From Kalmusia sp. IMI 367209 (lineage: Eukaryota; Ascomycota; Dothideomycetes; Pleosporales; Didymosphaeriaceae): a DNA stretch of 64,000 nucleotides. Made by a program: the position numbers and the translations under genes. The stretch spans positions 248,001 through 312,000 of the forward strand of contig JAPEUQ010000009.1 in assembly GCA_027946365.1 (NCBI GenBank), in the 5' to 3' direction. Shown here in pieces: positions 22,500-32,867 of this stretch (position 1 is the first letter of the stretch; each line of letters begins with the position of its first letter). The notes below the pieces were generated by a model, which ran no database searches, was not told the origin of the DNA, and worked only from the letters and a program-made list of their open reading frames with translations.

Positions 22500-23498
22500 G
22501 ACATTGTGTCACAAAAAGGGCGTACTTGAGAATTGCTGGCGCGTACATGGCGAAGCTACGAGAGAGATGAGCAAAACGAGTCACAGCATCGTTGAGCTGA
22601 TAAAGGGAAATATCCGCAAAAGACAATTTAAGGGTCGGGTGACGACTGGATGACGATGTATATGTAAGAGTGTTAAGGAGATTATATGAGCCCTACATAC
22701 TTCTTATTCTATACCATATGCCCCCTGCATTCAAATGATATATGACCAGATGTAATCATGTACTCCAGGACTTGCTTGCCATCGTTTGACAATGTAGTGT
22801 AATAGAGTATTTCTATGACTAAGGCATCAGTTGCCTTGTCCTGAGGAATGACATGGTCAAGAAGTTGTAAGGTGCCCTCATTGGTTGTATGCACATGCAT
22901 GCGGTTTCCTCTCGCTGAGGCTTAGATCTCAGCCGCGTAACACCTGATCTTCTGGAAGCCTTCACCGCTACTCATCGACCTGGCTTTTCAAAGGACCTTT
23001 CACTCGTTCATGCCTTCTAGATCCGGCCAAAGAAGGGTCTTTCGGTCGTCACATTCCCCGCTGTGTAGGTGTTGGCTTTGGACGCTGCTCAGCCTTGTTC
23101 GCAGCCTAGGACATGTATTACTGACCGCGTTCACTTCCTGCACTTCCTGGGACTCGCCGTGAGCAGACCTTGTGGTCTAAAACGAGGCCCCTACATGATT
23201 TGCAGTGACTGAGTGAGAGATCGAATACCGCAGAAGCCTATTGTTCCCTCCGAATCACTTCTACATTCTATATCCCAGTCACACAACGAAACAAATGAAT
23301 ACCTCCATACGAACATTTGAAACAATTTGGGTTAAAGAGACCATTGTGGTCACATCTTTTGACATTGAACTTAGGAGTTTGTGTCACAAAGGTCCGAATG
23401 GTACGAAAATATGATACCTTGCAACCTCGCGTTAGAAAATTTCATTAATTTTACGTTAGCAAAATTACCATAGAATAACATCCAATCCGTATGCCAGG
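22500..23498. other. Intergenic
   Basis: Contains the SWP1 3' flank and the promoter of the kinase-fusion gene; it becomes AT-rich toward 23.4 kb. No gene or repeat recognised. Confidence 0.5.
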
Positions 23499-25193
23499 AT
23501 GCCACAGCTACTAACAGCCACTACGTGTACGGCATGTGCAAAATCTAAGTCGAAGTGCAGCATGGACTGGCCGTCTTGCTCTCGTTGCACAGAGAATGGT
23601 TTGCCATGCGAATATGACGGACCTCAGAAAACCAACTCTGGGGATTTCAGAAACACAAGGACTTTGAACAATTCCGATCTCCCACAACTCAACATTGTCA
23701 ATCTTTCTACACCTTACAAGCCAGACAATTTCCGAATTTCCCCAGATACTGCGACGCCCGACTGGATTGAAGGGATTTTGGAACACAATATAGCTTCTCG
23801 GTCTCAAGTAGACTCCATGGCCCAAGATATCTTGATTTCCGGCAATGATTCCCTCCAGCTGCCTCAAGCAATCACAATTGCGCAAGCCGGCGAGGATGAT
23901 GTTGAATCCGTGATAGCGGACTGGTCTGGACGAGGTGCCCACGTAGACTTCCGAAATGACGAAGATGTCCCTCTAAAAGAAGGGAAATTTTTAGGACATG
24001 GCTCTATGGGAAGCGTTTTTGAAACGACTATAAGAGGGCACACTTTTGCGTGGAAGAGGCGTTTTTGCCGGAAAAAGATTAGTGACGCAGAAAGAAGTGA
24101 AATTGAGATTCTAAAGAGGGTATCACATCATCATATCGTCAGGCTCGCAGGATCCTATACACATCGGAAGTTTCTTGGCTTACTACTCTACCCGGTTGCA
24201 ACATGCGACCTTGCAACATTCCTAGAAGACTCAGAGGCGATTCTTACGACCGGCACTTGGGATACTATACGCGAGGAGAGACTCGTAACCCTTGGCGTAC
24301 TATCTAAAACACCCGACGGCGTTGATTTTAATGGCGATAGACTGCTATTATCTCGAATGGGCTGTATCATCTCAGCTGTTGAGTACTTGCACAATAAAAG
24401 TATTCGTCACAAAGATCTCAAACCTTCAAATATTCTTCTATCAGCAGAGAATCTATGGTTAACGGATTTTGGTACGGCCACAGACTTCTCTGAGCAAACT
24501 GTGAGTACCACTGAAGATTTTGAGAGAGGTACACCAAAGTACTTCGCCCCAGAGATGGCTGCCTTCAAACCACGTGGACGCCCTGCAGACATCTTCTCAC
24601 TTGGGTGTGTATTGTTAGAAATGCACCTGATACAGCAGGGACAAGGTCTAGAAGTACTGAGGGAATTGAGAACCTCTCAGGACAAATCCTTTCAGGCCAA
24701 TCTCGGTCGTATTCAGACTTGGCTTGCTAGACCTGAGTGGAATACCTTACGTGATCGTCACATCAAAGATCAGATCCAAAGGATGTTGGAGAAAGAGCCA
24801 GAGAAGAGACCCAAGATCGACCATGTCCACACGATGTTTTCATTAATCGACACTTTCCAGAAGTATTCTAACGGTCCACCTCTCTTTGGAGAATGCTGCA
24901 GAGGTCTTTTCATATCAAAAGAGGATCATCTAAAGCAAATGAGGATTGAGTCTGGAAAACACCTTAGAATGCAAGAGAAAAGCAAATCCATTAAGAAGAG
25001 AGTATATATTGACCGGGGATGCCAAACTACAGAGGTTACAGACGCTGAAAAAGCAAGTGCAATGAGGATACCGGATATTAGAGTTTATGAAGACGTTGAG
25101 AGTGCTAGGGAGACCGAAGAAACTAAGGATTCCAAAGGATTGGAAGAAACTGAGGATGCCAAAGAGACTAGAGCAACCGAGACCAGCAAATAG
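23499..25193 (+). CDS. Zn(II)2Cys6 domain fused to Ser/Thr protein kinase
   Basis: One intronless frame of 564 residues. Residues 10-37 hold Cys10, 13, 20, 27, 30 and 37 with spacing C-x2-C-x6-C-x6-C-x2-C-x6-C, a complete fungal zinc cluster with a basic stretch between Cys13 and Cys20. Residues about 160-460 form a protein kinase: glycine loop GHGSMGSVF (about 166), ATP lysine in FAWKRRF (Lys186), HKDLKPSN (His304, Lys305, Asp306; Lys replaces the usual Arg), DFG at Asp323, and FAPEM. The C-terminus is acidic and Glu/Thr-rich (repeated EET-like units). The frame stops at a TAG and then stays open for 70 more codons. It may couple signalling to DNA binding; this is an inference. The domains are clear but their partner genes are unknown. 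Confidence 0.88.
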   Translation: MPQLLTATTCTACAKSKSKCSMDWPSCSRCTENGLPCEYDGPQKTNSGDFRNTRTLNNSDLPQLNIVNLSTPYKPDNFRISPDTATPDWIEGILEHNIASRSQVDSMAQDILISGNDSLQLPQAITIAQAGEDDVESVIADWSGRGAHVDFRNDEDVPLKEGKFLGHGSMGSVFETTIRGHTFAWKRRFCRKKISDAERSEIEILKRVSHHHIVRLAGSYTHRKFLGLLLYPVATCDLATFLEDSEAILTTGTWDTIREERLVTLGVLSKTPDGVDFNGDRLLLSRMGCIISAVEYLHNKSIRHKDLKPSNILLSAENLWLTDFGTATDFSEQTVSTTEDFERGTPKYFAPEMAAFKPRGRPADIFSLGCVLLEMHLIQQGQGLEVLRELRTSQDKSFQANLGRIQTWLARPEWNTLRDRHIKDQIQRMLEKEPEKRPKIDHVHTMFSLIDTFQKYSNGPPLFGECCRGLFISKEDHLKQMRIESGKHLRMQEKSKSIKKRVYIDRGCQTTEVTDAEKASAMRIPDIRVYEDVESARETEETKDSKGLEETEDAKETRATETSK

Positions 25194-25406
25194 ACTGAAG
25201 ACACTGTGAAGTTACACCCTGAATGGGCAAGCGACTACTGGGATTGGGACACCGCAAATCACATATATGCTCAATCGGTAGAAGGTTCTAGAAGAGAATT
25301 GTATTTCGAAAAAGAGCTAGCCGGCCCCGAAAGAGTTATGATCGACCGAAAAAGACAGAGCGAGCTGATGTTTGCGGATCCCTCACTCATCGGACGACAA
25401 TTCTAA
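25194..25406 (+). other. In-frame open continuation beyond the kinase stop
   Basis: After the TAG at 25191-25193 the same frame runs 70 codons to TAA at 25404-25406. It first continues the acidic Glu/Thr run (TEDT) and then reads WASDYWDWDTANHIYAQ and an ELAGPERV segment, which looks like a real C-terminal domain. A single CAG-to-TAG change would explain the break; readthrough is the alternative. Confidence 0.55.
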
Positions 25407-25947
25407 GATAATATAATTTCCTAGTGTCCTTATTCGCAATTGGGCATGATGAAAAGTCTTCAAAGTAGGATCAGAGTTCGTGATACATATCACAAGTAAG
25501 TGCTATCAAAAGAAGAGATAATAACGTATTTCGACACTGCTTTTCTTGGACACTGTGGTTTTAGCGATAGTAAGTTGGGCAAAACAGATCATTCAATGAG
25601 CCTATGTCACTAGACAGAGCCTTCATACAAGTAAATATATAAGAATCTTGTTAATGTTGTGATGGATTCAGCCTTATGTGAAAACTTGTGCTTCCTTCTC
25701 TTTGGCTATTGCTAAATTCAGCAGCAGCCGCCTAATGCAGACTCGCAGTCGTTCAGAAAATGGTATTGCGCATGAGGTGACGGTAAGAAAACAGGTTGCC
25801 TATTGAATTATTTCATCTCAAGAAAGATAGAAGAATTTCCAAAGTCCTAGCATGTTTTGGACGTGTATTGAGATATAATTACGATCTTAAATTAAGAAAA
25901 ATTCATTTGTAGGGAATACACCTTTCCTCCAGACATCTCAGGGTTTC
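25407..25947. other. AT-rich intergenic, tail-to-tail
   Basis: Between the kinase extension and the DUF4360-like gene stop. AT-rich and without coding signal. Confidence 0.5.
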
Positions 25948-26600
25948 TCATTTGGAGTATTCGAACATGACGTCTAAGGAGTCGATGGTGACAGCCGCCT
26001 CTTTCGTCCCACTGGGCACAAGCTTCAACAACACATCAATACTCGCGACGCCGCCTCCATACGCAGATGTCGCTCCCGCAGACTTAGATTTCGCGACCCA
26101 ATTTCCCGTTTCATCAGTAGGTGTGATAACACTACTGACCTCGGACTAGGTGTCATGCATCAGTATCTGCGAGAAGATAGATATAAAGGCCATGGAAAAT
26201 AAGCTACACGTACCGCCGCTCCGCCCACAGTGTACGCCACCTTATACGAGCCGCCTTCATTTATGATAAAACCACGCAGGTTTGTCGCCTTGTTGATAGT
26301 ATACTTCCACTTCGGGTCCAGTTGCAAGTCGATAGTAATCACACAACGTTTAGTCTTGTCGACCTGAGTGCTATCGACGATCATGCTATCGAAACCTACA
26401 GTAGCATCATCCTGAAAGACGAAAGAAGCCGAGTTGCCTGCGCAGCCTGTTCCGCTGGCGGTGACGGATTTGAGAACTACGTTCGCCTCCGGAGGCGCAC
26501 GCGCGATGATGGATTTAGCGATGCCGTGGACGGACATCGAGGTTGTCGGGAGTGCCACCGCGAGGGCGGGAAGAAGCGCAGTGATGGTGGTGAAAAGCAT
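25948..26600 (-). CDS. Secreted DUF4360-like protein
   Basis: Exons 26214-26600 and 25948-26145 (68-base intron) give 194 residues. The start is an ATG followed by a signal peptide (LFTTITALLPALAVALP). The mature N-terminal half reads SVTASGTGCAGNSASFVF, TVGFDSMIVD and a KRCVITIDLQL segment, which fits the opening of fungal DUF4360 secreted proteins (a paired Cys, an FD core, then Cys and hydrophobic strand). The second exon gives ASIDVLLKLVPSG and VTIDSLDVMFEYSK, strand-rich. The function of the family is unknown; a secreted, wall-associated or host-facing protein is inferred. Confidence 0.7.
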
Positions 26601-27713
26601 GTTAGACACAAGTTGAGACTCGCTAAGTAGATAGTGGGAAGGAAATGGGACGGTCTTGCACACAACATCCGTGAGCAACACCGCATGTTTTATACAAGCC
26701 TCACGTAGCTGCTGTAACACAAATTTCGGTATACAAAGGAATCTAGCGAGTACCGAATATCCCCTTTATGGACTCGTGCGCGCCTGACTGCAGCGGCAAA
26801 TAGTAATACGAGGGCAAATGAACAGTGCATATTGCAACTCTAATATATACCATTTTGGCGGGCCTCCTTAAGCTCATTCGACAGCGTTGCATTGTAGCAT
26901 TATCTGTATGCAGGCATTCCTATTCTTGCTCGTGCGAATGTCGATTCGTTGTTGAAAAGCAATACTTCACATAACCAGGCTTCTCATGTAACCGTCTTGT
27001 TGCTCTGCATAGGCGATGCTGGTCGCTAAGAATATCGCGTTGTCTGGGTCTCGTGGTTAAATTCTATCTCCGCTCCCATATAGGAAGTAAGCTTCTGGAT
27101 TGGGTCCAAAATCTCCACTCAGGATTGTGCTGCAGAACTGCGTGGCGTGATACTGTAAGATTTTATACCTTTGTGCTTCGAAGCAGGATGTTTTATCGTA
27201 GTTTCATCGTAGAATCAAGAAAGGCTGCGTGAAAGGTAGGCGAAACGCCGATTTTGATGATTATGTTGATGATGCAGATGATGTTCAGAGGAGGAGTGGG
27301 GTGGAGGAGTATACCCCACGCTGCGAATTCATAACCGGCTATATACTCGCTACAAGTGGAGGACATAAGACATGTCCTTCTGGGGGCTTTCTTTAGAGTC
27401 TAGATACCCTGGAATAGACCATATTGTGGCTGTATCTTCTCTCTTGATTAATACAATAAAGGCATTCTAGATTTGGGGCCAATGAAGCCTTATACCGATA
27501 TATTGTTCAGTATGAAAAAATAAATTAAGACTCCCGACCTTGATGTGTATTGATCACTTAATAGGACTTCTCCCCCTAGGACATTGCCCTTAGCGAAGCT
27601 GCCAGCTTTTACGATCACCCTCTTGTTCAAACCCGATAATAAGATACCTTTCCAACTTGAACTCTAAAAATGCTAAATCATCAAAACAAACGATCTTCAC
27701 CACCGGAACTCAA
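26601..27713. other. Intergenic
   Basis: Promoter side of the DUF4360-like gene and 3' flank of the permease gene. A weak GATGAT-type short repeat lies near 27255-27283. No gene seen. Confidence 0.45.
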
Positions 27714-29586
27714 TCAATCCATCTGCCTCGCTTTGACGAACACAACAGGCCCTACATATCGAAACCTCCCCGCCAGCCAATACCAACCTAGAGCAAAAGC
27801 AACTAACCCTACAAACATAACGCAACTCCAATTCATACTCTCAGCATTTGGCTTTGGTGCAGCAGGGAAGAACAGAAAAATTGAGGATAGTGACAAAAAG
27901 CACAAGGCGAATCCATTGACGAACACGCCAGCTCGACCTAGACTGAAGCGCGCTGGCAGAAGTGAATGTGGAGCATAAAGCCGTTTGAAGAACATGCAGG
28001 CTATTGCAATGAGGTAGGAGAAGACAAGCCCGAGCTGGCCCAACGAAGTGATAACATTGAAGGCAATTGTCGAGCCAAGAATGATGAGGGAGAGTAGCGT
28101 AGTGATTAGGAAGGTTATCAAGAGCGAATTAACGGGCACATCGTAGGTTGGGTGGATCTAGAAGACTATTAGTACCATATCTTTCAACCATTAGATCAGG
28201 ATCAACTTACACGTGCGAGGAAGTCTGAGAACGGAAGCCCCTTGTCCCTTGCTAGCGCGAAAAGCTGGCGCGACGAGGTTGTGATGACATTAATAGTGCA
28301 GAACAGCAACAAAATACATACGACTGCCGTCATAACAGATGTACCGGCTCGAGACTCCGTTGCATTAAATAGAATCTGGATCCAAGGTTGACCATACGTG
28401 GTGCTCAAGATGGCAGAGACATCGTTTCCCAACGAGGACATGACCGTAACCGTGATGACGAATCCGATAGTGTAGTTCATAGTAGCAGTCGCGATCATAG
28501 CCCGTGGTAATACCCACGCCGCATCAACTGTCTCTTCTGAAAGGTGACAGGAAGAGTCGGAGCCGATCAGGGTGACGATGGGACCAAGTAAGCCAACAAG
28601 GGTGGAAAGACCTACGTTTCCCCATCCACTATTATCCTCGAATCTCGTCCATACATCGTAGGTGTCTGTGTGGGGTCCCATAACCCACAGGACAATAATG
28701 AAAGCAAAAAATCCAAGGACGTATAGAACCAATCCAATACCTTCAATTAGTGGTAGTTTGTGGGCCAAAAAAGTGTTCCAACCGAGCGTAAAGGCGGTGA
28801 TGGCGATAGTGAATAGGGTGGTGTGCCACGCTTTAATGGTGTAGGAAGAGACGTTCAAAGCAATTAAGCCCTGCAGCTGCTGGGTGGTGGCAAGAGCCGT
28901 GGTTGCTAATGCAGCTTGCCATCCAATTGCACACATCCACCCTGGTTTGTATATTAGCCTTATAGAGTAATCGGGCATGTATGAAGTTCTTACCGACGAT
29001 ATAGCTGAGAAATTTCTGGCGCCGTTTTGGAGCTAGTTCTGAGACCCAATGATACTGACCTCCTGACGTAGGCATCCTGTTTTCCGTTGGCTGAATACTC
29101 TTCATATCTATCTAGTGCGGGAGGTCACTTACATTGAAGCCAATTCCGCCATCGATAGTGTACAAAAAAACATGCCGAAACAGACGACGAGAAACATCCA
29201 AATCGCACCAGCTGGCCCGCCATTACTAAGAGAGATTCCGATGATGCTGCCATTTAAATTAGAACCCAATAGCTTCACTCGAGGGAAATAACTTACACTA
29301 AGGCGTATTCCCAAGTACTACCTAATATAACGGCGTAGCCAAAGATGGATAAGAATTTGAAGTTTCGCTTTGTGCAAAAAATTAATACAAATTCATGTGT
29401 CAAAAAGATGCGGAGTTTGGCACATACTCTTAGTTGCTGTAGCTTCCCCATCCGATCCATATCCTTCTCATCACGCTGTGTGCCGTGCTTCTCGTAGATA
29501 GCACTGGCATTCGCAGCCTCGATGTTTCTGACATTCTGATTCAGCTCAACAGCGCTGCCTTGCGTCTGCTCTTTCGTCCCGAGCAT
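27714..29586 (-). CDS. Amino-acid/GABA/choline-type permease (APC family)
   Basis: Six exons (29428-29586, 29297-29367, 29133-29246, 28994-29076, 28211-28941, 27714-28157) sum to 533 residues; the ATG at 29586 begins LGTKEQTQG. Twelve predicted helices. Diagnostic segments: NFKFLSIFGYAVILGSTWEY, SLSNGGPAGAIWMFL, MAELASM and PTSGGQYHWVSELAP near the start, and SEETVDAAWVLPRAMIATATM in the middle. These match the fungal UGA4/HNM1 branch, which imports GABA, choline or other nitrogen compounds at the plasma or vacuolar membrane. I cannot fix the substrate. The several small exons near the 5' end are typical of the family in filamentous fungi. Confidence 0.9.
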
Positions 29587-30833
29587 AGCTATAGACAATC
29601 TCGATAGTCAAGTGAGAACGAGAAATAGCCTGGGCTCAAGAAAATGAGGGTTATGAAATCGGCGCGGGGCATCGTGGGGATCTCATGGAGATTATGCGGG
29701 ACGGCCCTCTCACCGTTCAGGATAGGCGAGTTCGTTCTGGTGGCCATAGGCGGGGTTTTGATGCATGCAGTTCCCAGCACTTCTTGTTTCCGCGGCTATT
29801 CTTATTGGCTCTTGTTGGATGTGCTGTGCGTGCACTCCCGGGCGTAAACGCCTTCATTTCATGACGCGCAACGAAACTCGAATCAGCGCATGGGATGTGA
29901 GCAAATTGAAGAGCGGCCAATGGAGGTGTGGATAACTTTATCAGGGATAGGAGAATGGGCTTTATCGTGTTCGCGGAAATGTCTCCGCTTGGTATTAGAC
30001 AGAACCTCACTATCTGCCACTACACTATTTTCTTAGCGCTATATATCCGTAGTACATATGATATCTGTTCGCAGGGTGGGCTGCTAATGAAAACCTCAGC
30101 GTAACTAGCGATCTTGTCGTACCTTATTGCTGGTCTGTCAGTGACTCTACAGCATCCTGTGTACGCAGTCACCGTTGTACCAGAACTATTGTTTTTATCA
30201 ACGTTGCATCGTCCCGAGACCCGCCCTCAGCAGTAAAGTAGGTGATGAGCCAAACAGCCACGAGACGAAATATGAACCACTTCTGTGTCACTCGACCTAT
30301 TCTCACCACAGATAAGGCGTAACGTAGCACCTAATCGTGAAATTCCCGACGTGTACTAAAACTAACCTTCGAAGAGATCGTTTGGAAATGTGTAACTAAG
30401 ATTGAAGACAGTCTGCGTTTCCTGAGCGAGGCAAACAACGAATATCGCATCTTAGCATGCGCTCGCTTGACAAGCTGGAAGACACATCAGCTAACACGGT
30501 GGTAAGTAAGGGATTGCGACACCCAGCCCCAAGCTGAGGTGACAAAGGACAATAGTAGATGGAACGAACGTACAACGCCATCCAGTCCGTACCGATCACC
30601 AAATGACACCGAATAGAGCGTTGCCCTCGGCTACTCATACTATTGTATAAAGCTGTTACGTGAGTGAGCCATGCAGACACACCAGCAATCAGCTAGCTGT
30701 TAGTTCAATCCGCTCTGTACTCACCAATATATGGTATATATTTGCAAATTCCCCAGCGGCCTTGGAGAGATCACTCCGGAGTCATACATTGATTTTGACG
30801 ACACGACCTCGCTCTGACCAGTCAAGGTTCAAA
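29587..30833. other. Divergent intergenic region
   Basis: Promoters of the permease and of the small secreted protein must lie here. No coding signal, repeat or motif that I can name. Confidence 0.5.
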
Positions 30834-31305
30834 ATGCGCCCGACTAGACTCGTCTTTTTGACCTTCCTCACCCTGACCCTCGCCCTCCCCTCCTCCAACC
30901 CAACCTGGTACATAACAAACTACCTCGCTGTTCTTTCTCCCTCTACGTTCAACCTCACATTCACTTTCCATGACACCTCTCCTGCCAATAAAATCGACAT
31001 CAACTGCACCGCCTCGCCCGCATTCAACAGCACATGGCGTATTTGCGGCTTCAACCGCGGACTCTTCTTCAGAGTGACGGAAGACGAGGTGATGTTGAAG
31101 AGAGCGATGAGAGCGTAAGTGCACACGTTTTAAAGGAGAATAGGACTGATGGGGAGGCTATAGGGGCTCTTCGAATTACGGTATCGCGAGACAGGGGACG
31201 TATTGGAATGCGGGAGAGGGCGGAAATGTGACGGAGTCGGAGGGGAAAAAGATGTATGCGAGGATGGAGAGCTGGGCATTTCCAATTCAGTCGGTCGTAG
31301 GGTGA
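30834..31305 (+). CDS. Small secreted protein, 140 aa
   Basis: Exons 30834-31114 and 31164-31305 (49-base intron). The signal peptide is RPTRLVFLTFLTLTLALPSS. The mature part starts WYITNYLAVLSPSTFNLTF, then FTFHDTSPANKIDINCTAS and TWRICGFNRGLFFRV, with several N-glycosylation sequons and only two Cys. The second exon reads SSNYGIARQGTYWNAGEGG to an end at VVG. The early W-x-I/V, the FxFxD strand and paired Cys are like many Dothideomycete secreted beta-sandwich proteins, but I do not assign a family. It could be an effector or wall protein; size and signal peptide are the only support. Confidence 0.68.
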
Positions 31306-31653
31306 GACTGAAAGCACATCGACAAAGCTTTGAAGGATACCACGGGATAGATGAGATGACTTGAGACTTCGGTGTAGACGTGGATATAGCTGGCGAAAAC
31401 AACCCTACATAACAATGAACAAGAAAAGGATGTACTAAAGTGATTAAAATTTAGTGCTCGAGTGGCCTCGAATCTCATCTCTTAGGCGCAAAGTAATCAA
31501 CCCCGTATACTCCAATATGCCCTACGAAATGGAAGCTGTGAAAGGTCATGGCCAGCCGAACCACAGCGCAAAGACGCTCGCACCTCGCGTTTATAAACTC
31601 GCGAGAGTCCTCCTGCAAACGCACGAATAATACTCGGAGAACTGTGCAAATCT
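31306..31653. other. Intergenic, tail-to-tail
   Basis: Short gap between the small secreted protein and RAB5. Nothing seen. Confidence 0.5.
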
Positions 31654-32517
31654 CTAACAGTTGCAACCAGATGGTCCTTGTGTCTGGTTCTGGTCCCGGC
31701 CGAGGTTTACACTCTGTCGTCCCTGCCCGGGCCTTAAGTTTCGAGGCCCGCCTTGATCGAGAGGAAGTTTCTTAGCGATGGCGGTGAATAATTCCCGCAC
31801 GTTCTCGCTCGTCTTTGCGGATGTCTCGAAGAAAAGTAGTCCAGCCTCGCGGGCGTACTGCTCTGCGTCGGCGGCGGGAATGGCGCGCTTGTCTGGAGAT
31901 TCGGTGACGAGATCGAGCTTGTTTCCAGCAAGGGCAATGATGATGTTCTCGTTCGCTTGACGCTGGAGCTCCTTCACCCAGGCTTTTGCCTTATCTAGCG
32001 AGGACTGTAGCTGTTAGCGCCGAGTCCTACTCTCAACAACTCCTGGCACCTACAGCCTGTGTGATATCATATACGACTACAGCGCAGTTGGCATTCCTGT
32101 AGTACATAGGCGCGAGCGACTTGTAGCGCTCCTGACCAGCAGTGTCCCAGATCTCAAACTTGACTGTGGTGGACTCGTCGAGCGCGATGGTCTGGGTGAG
32201 GAATGCGGCGCCGATAGTGGACTCCCGGTAGTCGTCAAATTGATCCTGATCCTGTATTAGCTTGAATCCATGCTGCCTGCCAGCTTAAGAGCGTACCTTC
32301 ACAAAGCGGAGTACGAGTGAGGACTACTGTATGTTAGCCTGTATCACTGCTGCCTGAGGTGAGTTGCGCACCTTTCCGACAGCGGATTCGCCTGCTTTGG
32401 TTAGCAATCTGTACAACAATAGCTATAGGGTTATCATAGCATACCAAGCAGCACTAGCTTGAACTGTGCGAATCTGGAGCCTCCGGGGCGGCCGCCCTGC
32501 TGCGCTCTTGCCGACAT
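31654..32517 (-). CDS. Rab5-family GTPase (Vps21/Ypt5-like)
   Basis: Five exons (32445-32517, 32372-32391, 32297-32323, 32054-32251, 31654-32004) give 222 residues; two of the exons are only 20 and 27 bases. All GTPase motifs are present: GESAVGKSS (P-loop), STIGAAF (switch I), DTAGQERY (switch II), NKLD and ETSAK. The Rab5-type effector region [22 protein letters not shown] identifies the subfamily. The end SGCNC carries two cysteines for geranylgeranylation. Rab5 directs early-endosome fusion and recruits PI3-kinase. It is divergently paired with SAC1, 350 bases apart. Confidence 0.94.
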
Positions 32518-32867
32518 GTTCGAGGACGAAGGGGCCGGGCGATAAGGTGGGTAGTGGTTGAAAGAGAAGGTTTCTTGTCGGCGGAAGGGGGCCGGTGATA
32601 TGTGAGGCGAGTGGGAGGGATGGCGTGCGTCGAGCGTACGATGAATGAGAGGTAGAGCGTGACGGCGAGGCAGGGCGAAGCTAGTGGCTTGGCTCGCGGG
32701 TGGTGCTTTCGTCATATTTGGCGGGCGCTCCTGCGTTTTGTACATCTGGACCCCGGAAAACACACAAGAAAACACATTGCGCTACAGCGTCTGCTCTTTC
32801 TGTTCGCCTTCCTTTCTGGCATAGCATAGTCAATCCATCGCTTTAGCTTGCGCAATCATCGCCCGCC
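32518..32867. promoter_or_regulatory. Shared promoter of RAB5 and SAC1
   Basis: A 350-base head-to-head gap between start codons, holding both 5' UTRs and promoters. No TATA box is obvious; a pyrimidine-rich tract occurs near 32785-32820 ahead of SAC1. Confidence 0.5.
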
